A stretch of 13,255 nt of DNA, taken from positions 1-13,255 of the forward strand of contig JACMRS010000276.1 in assembly GCA_014376345.1 (NCBI GenBank), in the 5' to 3' direction. The DNA comes from Bacteroidia bacterium. Its GTDB lineage: Bacteria; Bacteroidota; Bacteroidia; NS11-12g; UBA955. The position numbers and the translations under genes are program-made. Positions 1 to 5,636 of the stretch are shown here, piece by piece. A model generated the notes under the pieces. That model was not told the DNA's origin, made no database searches, and was given only the letters and a program-made list of their open reading frames with translations. The stretch's first letter is position 1. Each line of letters begins with the position of its first letter.

Positions 1-239
1 GTAAATGGTTTATAACTGATGCCTCTTTTGAAACCCGCGAAGTAGAAGGAGAGGGAGTTGTAGGAAGGCAACCTGTGTTACAACCAGGAGAATCACATAC
101 TTATATGTCGGGTTGCCAGTTGCAAAGTGAAATTGGTAAAATGTGGGGCTATTATACTCTTGAAAGACAAATTACAAGTGATTTAATAGATGTAGAAATA
201 CCGATATTTGAACTTGTGGTGCCCTGGTTGAAGAATTAA
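1..239 (+). CDS. apaG: ApaG domain protein (Co2+/Mg2+ efflux-associated), C-terminal part
   Basis: This is the 3' part of a gene that enters from the left edge; the first complete codon is at 3-5 and the TAA stop at 237-239, giving 78 visible residues. The translation carries the hallmark ApaG stretch: WFITDA, then REVEGEGVVG (the conserved glycine-rich loop), QPVLQPGE, the YMSGC segment and IGKMWGYY. ApaG proteins are small cytoplasmic all-beta proteins of about 125 residues with a fibronectin-like fold. Mutants of the Salmonella homologue (CorD) are altered in Co2+ resistance and Mg2+ efflux, but the biochemical activity is not settled. Roughly 45-50 N-terminal residues should lie upstream of the window. 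The gene converges on ridA. Family identification is secure; the physiological role here is inferred only from the family. Confidence 0.93.
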   Translation, partial: KWFITDASFETREVEGEGVVGRQPVLQPGESHTYMSGCQLQSEIGKMWGYYTLERQITSDLIDVEIPIFELVVPWLKN

Positions 240-275
240 ATTAACAACCTTTCATTAACGAGTATTTAATCTGAA

Positions 276-301
276 TTTCGAATTGTTAAAAACAATCGAA
301 A
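276..301. terminator. AT-rich hairpin between convergent apaG and ridA
   Basis: TTTCG-A-ATTGTT, a three-base loop AAA, then AACAAT-CGAAA form an 11-bp stem with one bulged A. It lies 36 bases after the apaG stop and 26 bases beyond the ridA stop, where a bidirectional terminator would be expected. Neither strand has a strong U-tract after the stem and the stem is AT-rich, so the terminator role is only inferred from position. Confidence 0.35.
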
Positions 302-327
302 AATTAAGATCAATAAATCAAAACTTC

Positions 328-708
328 CTACTCCCCGGCAATAACCGTAATCTCTACATTCCCGTTTTTTGGTAATGCCGAAACTTGAACTGTTTCCCTT
401 GCAGGATAATTCCCTTTAAAATAACCGGCATAAACGGTGTTTACTTTGGCGAAATTATTCATATCGGTAATAAAAATACTGGTTTTGATAATATGACTGT
501 AATCCATGCCGGCTTCTATCAAAACTGCTCCGATATTTTCCATTACTTGCTTTGTTTCTGCCTCAATACTGTCCTGTACCATTAAGCCGGTTACAGGGTC
601 AAGTGCAATCTGACCACTGCAAAACAGCCTGCCATCGTGCATTACAGCCTGACTGTATGGTCCAATCGGTGCAGGAGCTTTATCTGATAATATGATTTTT
701 CTATCCAT
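328..708 (-). CDS. ridA: RidA family reactive intermediate/imine deaminase
   Basis: RidA (YjgF/YER057c/UK114 family) hydrolyses reactive enamine/imine intermediates, such as 2-aminoacrylate released by PLP-dependent dehydratases, to ketoacids and ammonia. It is a cytoplasmic trimer. From the ATG at 708 the product is 126 residues, the usual family length. It shows APAPIGPYSQAV (residues 11-22, with Tyr18), SGQIALDP (31-38) and the signature YPARETV (101-107), where Arg104 corresponds to the carboxylate-binding arginine. Glu119 near the end corresponds to the conserved acidic residue. The frame stays open upstream to an ATG at 813, which would add 35 residues, but that stretch is antisense to the first 25 codons of the divergent gene; I chose 708 because it restores canonical length. 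No good promoter is visible between 708 and 741, so a ridA promoter would have to lie inside the neighbouring gene. Confidence 0.93.
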   Translation of the reverse strand: MDRKIILSDKAPAPIGPYSQAVMHDGRLFCSGQIALDPVTGLMVQDSIEAETKQVMENIGAVLIEAGMDYSHIIKTSIFITDMNNFAKVNTVYAGYFKGNYPARETVQVSALPKNGNVEITVIAGE

Positions 709-727
709 AATGTTTCTTTTATCTTTG
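698..727 (+). promoter_or_regulatory. Bacteroidota-type promoter for the HCDH-like gene
   Basis: TATCTTTG at 720-727 fits the TAnnTTTG -7 box exactly and ends 13 bases before the ATG at 741. The -33 position (698-700, spacer 19) has only TTT, so that half is weak. The promoter overlaps the 5' end of ridA on the other strand, so firing rightward could interfere with ridA initiation (inference). Confidence 0.5.
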
Positions 728-740
728 TCGTTTCCTGAAT

Positions 741-1400
741 ATGAACATTGCAGCAATAGGCACCCAAGAGCAGACAGAAGAGCTAAGGAAAGTACTTTCA
801 CCGGAACATTCATTTCAAGCTTACGAAAGTAATAAAATTTTTCAAATCAACATTACTCCTTATGATGTTGTGTTCGATCTTGAATATGATCAGCGCCCGG
901 AAGAGGAATATTACTACACCACAGTTTCCGGAAAAACTATTTTTCTGTCTTCAGCAAAAATTCAACTCGAAGAATATATCAAAATAAAACACAGCAATAC
1001 CCTCATCGGAATTAATGCCCTACCAACATTTCTCGGTCGTAAAAAACTTGAAGCCTGTTCACCATTCGGGCCAATGCCTGTTGAACTTATTAAAAAGCTT
1101 GGCTGGGATGATGTGATGGAAACCGGAAGTCGTACCGGAATGGTTTCTCCACGAATTGTCTGCATGATAATTAACGAAGCCTACTATACTTTACAAGAAG
1201 GTACCGCCACAAAAGAAGATATTGATAAAGGGATGAAATTAGGCACTGCTTATCCTTTCGGACCATTTGAGTGGTGTGAAAAAATTGGTATTCGCAATGT
1301 TTATGAAGTTTTAAATGCTGTCTGGGAAGATACCAGAGATGAGCGCTACAGAATATGCAGTCTGCTTAAAACCAGTTATCTGAAGAGTCTTCGCAAATAA
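741..1400 (+). CDS. 3-hydroxyacyl-CoA dehydrogenase-like protein, degenerate active site
   Basis: The 219-residue product resembles a short 3-hydroxyacyl-CoA dehydrogenase (HCDH), usually about 280-300 residues. The C-terminal half is clear: VSPRIVCMIINEAYYTLQEG (135-154), EDIDKGMKLGTAYPFGPFEW (159-178) and DERYRICSLL (200-209) follow the HCDH C-terminal helical domain with its MKLG.yP.GP.e signature. The N-terminal half is short. It starts MNIAAIG like a Rossmann beta strand but lacks GxGxxG. Where catalytic HCDHs have GxHFFNP..., this protein reads GINALPTF (90-97), so the catalytic His is aligned with Asn92. The Glu partner may persist as Glu104. The conserved Asn in the 'NR' motif is Pro137. 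I therefore infer an inactive or repurposed member: possibly a CoA-ligand sensor, a partner subunit, or a divergent enzyme. It is divergent from ridA and ends just before a T-run (1401-1407). The HCDH relationship is fairly secure; the function is unknown. Confidence 0.82.
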   Translation: MNIAAIGTQEQTEELRKVLSPEHSFQAYESNKIFQINITPYDVVFDLEYDQRPEEEYYYTTVSGKTIFLSSAKIQLEEYIKIKHSNTLIGINALPTFLGRKKLEACSPFGPMPVELIKKLGWDDVMETGSRTGMVSPRIVCMIINEAYYTLQEGTATKEDIDKGMKLGTAYPFGPFEWCEKIGIRNVYEVLNAVWEDTRDERYRICSLLKTSYLKSLRK

Positions 1401-1414
1401 TTTTTTTCATTTTG

Positions 1415-1444
1415 TTGGAAATAATTCCGGTTTTGCTATATTTG
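1415..1444 (+). promoter_or_regulatory. Bacteroidota-type promoter for the lamin-tail protein gene
   Basis: TTG at 1415-1417, a 19-base spacer, then TATATTTG at 1437-1444 (exact TAnnTTTG). The start codon is 22 bases further on. Spacing and both boxes fit the primary sigma factor consensus of this phylum, so the gene probably has its own promoter. Confidence 0.65.
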
Positions 1445-1466
1445 CATAACCTTAATTACCTCCAAT

Positions 1467-4022
1467 ATGAAACTATTAAACCTGAAAAAGGCTACTTTTC
1501 TGTATGCCACAATTTTAATTTCTCTTGCTGCAAATGCCCAGTTTAAAGATAATTTTTCCGATGGAAATTTTACTTCAAATCCAACTTGGACTGGCAATAC
1601 AAGTTCGTTTGTTATTAACGGCGGAAAATTGCAATCGAATAATTCTGTTGTTAATAGCAGCTATTTTATTTCTACAAAAAATGAAATTGCCGTGCACGCT
1701 TTATGGCAGTGGAGCATCAACATCCAGTTCAATCCTTCGAGTGTAAATTATGCTGACGTTTTTATTGTCAGTGATTCCGCTGATCCGGGAAAAGCTAAAA
1801 ATGGATATTATGTTAGAACAGGTAGCACTCAGGATGATATTTGTCTTTACAAACTTATTCAGGGTGTTTCTGTTAAAATTATAGATGGTGTAGATGGCCT
1901 GCTTAATAAAAGCAGCAGTGATTTGAAAATTAAAATATACAGAACAGGCAATGCAAAATTCGAATTGTATTATGCTTTAAAGTCAGGCGGTTCCTATGTT
2001 TCACTTGGTAGTGTTCTTGATTCTTCAGTACTCACTTCATCTTTTTTTTGTGTCAGGATAAAACAATCCACTGCCGGTTTTTTTCAGAAACATTATTTTG
2101 ATGATTTTGAAGCGGGGCAAATTAAAGCAGATACAATAAGACCGGTTCTAGATTCTGTAATTGTTAAAAGTAAGAATACAATTTGGGTGTATTTCATTGA
2201 AACAATTGATAATATTTCTTCATACAAAAATAAAAATTACAGACTCAGTTCAGGGGTATTTCCGGATAGTATATTTATTGCGGGTAATATTGCCGGTTTG
2301 CATTTTAGTTCAGACTTTGTCAATGGATTTAATGAATTAATTTATATAGATTCTGTTGCTGATGTTTCCGGAAATTACATGCTGCCTTCCACAAAAAAAT
2401 TCAGATATGTAGAATTGAGTAAACCCAATGAATATGATATTATTCTTTCTGAAATTATGGCTGATCCTGATCCTCCGGTTGCCGGTTTAAATTATGAATA
2501 CATCGAAATATTTAATAAAAGCAATAAATATATTGTTCTTTCTGGATGCAGATTGTCAGATAATGCAACTGTATCAGATGCGATGACAGGATTTATAGAA
2601 CCTGGTGAATACAAGGTTTTTAATGCTTTAACTTTAAAAGGATTTCCTTCTTTAAGTAATTCTGGAGAAACAATTTATCTGACAAATTCTGAAGGAAAGC
2701 TACTACATTTTGTGGAGTACAATGCTGAAATGCACGAAAACGGATTGAAGAAGCAGGGTGGGTGGAGTCTAGAGATCAGCGACATTTTAAATCCATGCAT
2801 TACAAAAGGAAACTGGCATTCTTCTATTGATCTTTCGGGTGGTACACCGGGTAAAGAAAATTCTGTTATGAATAATGTTACTGATAAAATTCCTCCTTTT
2901 GTTGTAAAGTACTTTATAGATTCAGACAGCAGTATTGTGATGCAGTTTAATGAAGTTCTGGATAGTCTGCGGGCATTTAATTCCGGTTATATTTTAGATG
3001 GTTTACAATGTTCACTTATTTCACTTTCAAGAAACAGGCAGGAAATAAGAATAAAAATAAGTGATTATTACGAAGATGATTCTGTTTATGTCCTCGAGAT
3101 ATCAGGATTGGCGGATTGCAGTGGCAATTTGACAGGTACAATTAATTTATTAATTTCCAGAGGAACAACTCCCGAAAAAGGTTATCTGATTATTAATGAA
3201 ATTTTATTTAATCCTGTGACTGGTGGTTCAGATTATCTGGAAGTTTATAACAGATCGATAAAGCCGGTTAGGCTGAAAGATTTACAAATATCCAACACCG
3301 ATGCTTCAGGAAATATCGATCAGTCTTTTGCAATTTCAGCTGACAACCTGATACTTCTTCCTGATAATTATTTACTTATTTGTACTGATCAAAATCAGAT
3401 TTGTAATCAATATTCGTGTAAAGGAACGCCATTGGTTTTACAAATCAGTAGCCTGCCATCGATGCCTGATGACTTTGGCACTCTTATGCTTATAAACAGC
3501 ACGGGCTATGTGATTGACAGCGTTTCTTACGACCATTCTTGGCATTTGCAAAGCTTGAGCGACGAGAATGGTGTCAGTCTTGAAAGAATTGATTTTGAAG
3601 GTAAGTCATGTGAAAAAAACAAATGGAGTTCTGCCGCCTCCGTCGCAAAATATGGCACGCCGGGTTATTTAAACTCACAATACCGTACACATACAGTTTC
3701 AATAGATGGAGGAATCAGTCTGGAAAAAAGAACAGTTTCTCCTGATAATGATGGGTATGAAGACCTTTTATTAATACATTATCATTTAGACAAACCGGGC
3801 TATACTGCTAATTTGTATATTTACAATGATAACGGCGCTTTAGTGGCAAGACCCTTGAAGAGTGAAACACTTTCAGGTGAGGGCACACTGGTTTGGGATG
3901 GTACAGATGACAATGGAAATCCAGCATCAATAGGTGTCTATATTTTAAGAATGGAAATATTTGATTCATCGGGTAAAGTCAGGAACTTCAAAAAAAGTTG
4001 TGTTGTAGCGGTTAAAATCTAG
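1467..4022 (+). CDS. secreted lamin-tail domain protein with LamG-like, Ig-like and FlgD-like C-terminal regions
   Basis: The 851-residue protein begins with a Sec signal peptide (MKLLNLKK, a hydrophobic core, then ANA|Q, cleavage near 24/25). Domains inferred from sequence: 25-220, a LamG/concanavalin-like beta region ending YFDDFEAGQI; 223-315, an SbsA-like Ig region (DTIRPVLDSV...VADVSGNYM); 322-465, a first lamin-tail domain (IILSEIMADPDPP, YEYIEIFNKSN, YIVLSGCRLSD, LSGGTPGKEN); 473-563, a second Ig region (DKIPPFVVKY...GLADCSGNLTG); 572-735, a second lamin-tail domain (YLIINEILFNPVTGG, DYLEVYNRS, YGTPGYLNS); 745-851, a FlgD-Ig-like region (VSPDNDGYEDLL, LVWDGTDDNGNPASIGVYIL). Lamin-tail domains in bacteria are found on extracellular or surface proteins with largely unknown ligands. 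The C-terminus resembles the Ig-like ends found on Bacteroidota surface proteins, but I do not see a clear type IX sorting signature. No enzyme active site is visible. An adhesion or matrix role is a guess. Confidence 0.85.
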   Translation: MKLLNLKKATFLYATILISLAANAQFKDNFSDGNFTSNPTWTGNTSSFVINGGKLQSNNSVVNSSYFISTKNEIAVHALWQWSINIQFNPSSVNYADVFIVSDSADPGKAKNGYYVRTGSTQDDICLYKLIQGVSVKIIDGVDGLLNKSSSDLKIKIYRTGNAKFELYYALKSGGSYVSLGSVLDSSVLTSSFFCVRIKQSTAGFFQKHYFDDFEAGQIKADTIRPVLDSVIVKSKNTIWVYFIETIDNISSYKNKNYRLSSGVFPDSIFIAGNIAGLHFSSDFVNGFNELIYIDSVADVSGNYMLPSTKKFRYVELSKPNEYDIILSEIMADPDPPVAGLNYEYIEIFNKSNKYIVLSGCRLSDNATVSDAMTGFIEPGEYKVFNALTLKGFPSLSNSGETIYLTNSEGKLLHFVEYNAEMHENGLKKQGGWSLEISDILNPCITKGNWHSSIDLSGGTPGKENSVMNNVTDKIPPFVVKYFIDSDSSIVMQFNEVLDSLRAFNSGYILDGLQCSLISLSRNRQEIRIKISDYYEDDSVYVLEISGLADCSGNLTGTINLLISRGTTPEKGYLIINEILFNPVTGGSDYLEVYNRSIKPVRLKDLQISNTDASGNIDQSFAISADNLILLPDNYLLICTDQNQICNQYSCKGTPLVLQISSLPSMPDDFGTLMLINSTGYVIDSVSYDHSWHLQSLSDENGVSLERIDFEGKSCEKNKWSSAASVAKYGTPGYLNSQYRTHTVSIDGGISLEKRTVSPDNDGYEDLLLIHYHLDKPGYTANLYIYNDNGALVARPLKSETLSGEGTLVWDGTDDNGNPASIGVYILRMEIFDSSGKVRNFKKSCVVAVKI

Positions 4023-4079
4023 ATTTAAAGTTTGTTGATTTTGTTATAATGTCAGCAAAATTTTAAAGATTAAATTCTC

Positions 4080-4087
4080 TAACTTTG
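4080..4087 (+). promoter_or_regulatory. Bacteroidota-type -7 box for the DUF151 gene
   Basis: TAACTTTG matches TAnnTTTG exactly and ends nine bases before the ATG at 4097. No TTG lies at the expected -33 spacing. The box overlaps an in-frame TTG (4085-4087), which argues that this TTG is not the translation start and that the mRNA has an extremely short leader. Confidence 0.5.
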
Positions 4088-4096
4088 CTGCTGCTT

Positions 4097-4696
4097 ATGC
4101 AAAAAGTGCTGCTAGATATTTATGGAATTGCTCCGGGACACACTCAGGGATCTTATTCACTGATTCTTTCGGAAAATGATGGGGTGAGAAAAATGCCAAT
4201 AATTGTTGGTCAGTATGAAGCACAAGCTATCGCTATTGAGCTGGAGAAAATTCATACAGGCAGACCAATGACGCATGATTTGTTTGTTACTTTTGCTAAA
4301 CATTATAACGTAACTTTAACTCAGGTTTTTATTAATAAAATGGTTGAAGGGGTGTTTTATTCTTTGCTGATATTTGACAAAGAAGGCGTTGAACTGGAAA
4401 TGGATTCACGAACCTCCGATGCTATTGCGCTTGCTGTAAGGTTTAACTGTCCTATTTACACTACTGAAAGCATTATGGCTGAAGTAGGAATTGATTTTGA
4501 AGAGGACAGGGTTGAAAAACCGGGACGTCCCAATGAAGAGGCAAAGCCACAAAAGCAAAAATCTTTTATCGAAAATCTTGAAAGTATGAGTGCTCAGGAG
4601 TTAGAAAACCTACTTGAAGAAGCCATTTCAAGAGAAGATTATCTTAAAGCTGCTCAGGTTCGCGATGAGATGGACAGAAGAAATCGCAAGCATTAA
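4097..4696 (+). CDS. bifunctional nuclease family (DUF151) protein with C-terminal UVR motif
   Basis: From the ATG at 4097 the product has 199 residues. Residues 1-135 form a DUF151/BFN domain: KVLLDIYGIAP, SYSLILSENDG, RKMPIIVGQYEAQAIAIELE (31-50), RPMTHDLF (56-63) and the hallmark SRTSDAIALAVRFNCPIY (104-121). Residues 136-155 are a charged, Pro/Lys-rich linker. Residues about 158-195 (LESMSAQELENLLEEAI, then EDYLKAAQVRDEMDR) fit the UVR motif, the helical hairpin seen in UvrB/UvrC and some Clp proteins that mediates protein contacts. Plant members of the DUF151 family were reported to have DNase and RNase activity; the bacterial role is not established. The frame also opens at a TTG (4085), but that codon sits in the -7 box, so I prefer the ATG. 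The next gene starts 49 bases downstream and may be co-transcribed. Confidence 0.88.
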   Translation: MQKVLLDIYGIAPGHTQGSYSLILSENDGVRKMPIIVGQYEAQAIAIELEKIHTGRPMTHDLFVTFAKHYNVTLTQVFINKMVEGVFYSLLIFDKEGVELEMDSRTSDAIALAVRFNCPIYTTESIMAEVGIDFEEDRVEKPGRPNEEAKPQKQKSFIENLESMSAQELENLLEEAISREDYLKAAQVRDEMDRRNRKH

Positions 4697-4745
4697 TTTT
4701 TTGTTTTTATGATATTTTCTTACATTCGCTAAAATTACTTGGTGT

Positions 4746-5582
4746 ATGTTGGTTATTTTTAACGGGCAACTTATTAGTGAAAGTGAGAAAATATTCTCAT
4801 CTTTATCACGTACCTACCGCTACGGTGATGGGTTTTTTGAAACTATCAGGGTTTCGGGAAGAAGGGCATTGTGGATAGATCTGCACACTGAAAGGCTCAT
4901 TCGCACCTCCAAAATTCTTAAATATGACTGGCCTGAAAAATTAACCGACAGATACCTCGATGAAGCAATTCATAATCTTTGCTGGAAAACGGGAAACATC
5001 AATGCCCGTTGCCGCATTACTGTCTTCAGAGAAGGTCAGGGTTATTATTCTCCGGAAAACCCAAAAACAAATTTCCTTATCGAATTAGAACCGCTTGAAA
5101 ACCAGAAATACTCACTGAATGAAAAAGGATTGAAACTTGGTGAATACGGATTGATTCAAAAACCTTCAAATATTCTTTCACTTTTTAAAACAACTTCAGC
5201 AATGCCTTATGTTCTGGCAGGAATGTTTGCTGCAGAAAATGGTGTCGATGCCTGTATCCTTTTCAATGATCAGGGGAGGGTGGCAGAGGCACACAATTCC
5301 AATATTTTTGTTGTTCAGGAAAATGACATACTAACACCTTCTCTCAGTGAATATTGCCTTGATGGCATTATGAGGAAACTAATTATTTCTTTAGCACGTG
5401 AGGCAGGATTAAATGTTGTAGAAACAGCATTGAATCCCGATGAACTACTTTATTCTGATGAAATATTTCTGACCAATGCCGTTCCGGGAATCCGTTGGGT
5501 AGAAAGTTTTCGCGAAAAAAATTACGGATACAATACCGCGTTCAGATTAGTAGATTTATTGAACAGCAGTGCCGGTTTTTAG
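4746..5582 (+). CDS. class IV (fold-type IV) PLP aminotransferase / 4-amino-4-deoxychorismate lyase-like
   Basis: This 278-residue cytoplasmic protein belongs to the PLP-dependent fold-type IV family (branched-chain aminotransferases, D-amino-acid aminotransferases and ADC lyase PabC). Visible motifs: TYRYGDGFFETIRV (23-36); LHTERLIRTSKIL (46-58); Lys148 in LFKTTSAMPYVLAG, the expected Schiff-base lysine; Glu181 in VAEAHNSNIFVV (179-190), which should contact the PLP pyridine nitrogen; CLDGIMRKL (204-212), the phosphate-binding turn; and LTNAVPGIRWV (242-252). Length and the YGDGFFET / NAVPGI motifs suit PabC-like ADC lyase (folate p-aminobenzoate branch) at least as well as an aminotransferase, but substrate cannot be read from sequence alone and no pabA/pabB neighbour is present. 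A weak TACATTCG box lies at 4721-4728; co-transcription with the upstream gene is equally plausible. Confidence 0.85.
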   Translation: MLVIFNGQLISESEKIFSSLSRTYRYGDGFFETIRVSGRRALWIDLHTERLIRTSKILKYDWPEKLTDRYLDEAIHNLCWKTGNINARCRITVFREGQGYYSPENPKTNFLIELEPLENQKYSLNEKGLKLGEYGLIQKPSNILSLFKTTSAMPYVLAGMFAAENGVDACILFNDQGRVAEAHNSNIFVVQENDILTPSLSEYCLDGIMRKLIISLAREAGLNVVETALNPDELLYSDEIFLTNAVPGIRWVESFREKNYGYNTAFRLVDLLNSSAGF

Positions 5583-5585
5583 GGC

Positions 5586-5618
5586 AATAAAAAAGCCGGA
5601 ACTTTTCAGTCCCAGCTT
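5586..5618 (-). terminator. Rho-independent terminator of the RND efflux operon
   Basis: Read on the minus strand: AAGCTGGGAC, loop TGAAAA, GTTCCGGCTT, then TTTTATT. The stem is 10 bp with two G-U pairs and runs into a U-tract. It begins 18 bases after the pump stop codon. On the plus strand the two G-U positions become C-A and A-C mismatches and there is no comparable U-tract, so it should work mainly leftward. Confidence 0.85.
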
Positions 5619-5636
5619 CCTTTAAATATAATTTGT

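Noticed and set aside
1380..1407. Terminator after the HCDH-like gene (GAAG-AGT-CTTC then a T-run)
   Set aside because: The stem is only 4 bp, lies inside the coding sequence and is separated from the T-run by several bases.
4045..4050. TATAAT, an E. coli-type -10 box upstream of the DUF151 gene
   Set aside because: No matching -35 box is present, and the other promoters in the window follow the TAnnTTTG pattern; TAACTTTG at 4080 is better placed.
4701..4728. Promoter for the class IV PLP enzyme (TTG at 4701, TACATTCG at 4721)
   Set aside because: One mismatch in the -7 box and a 17-base spacer; co-transcription with the DUF151 gene is as likely.
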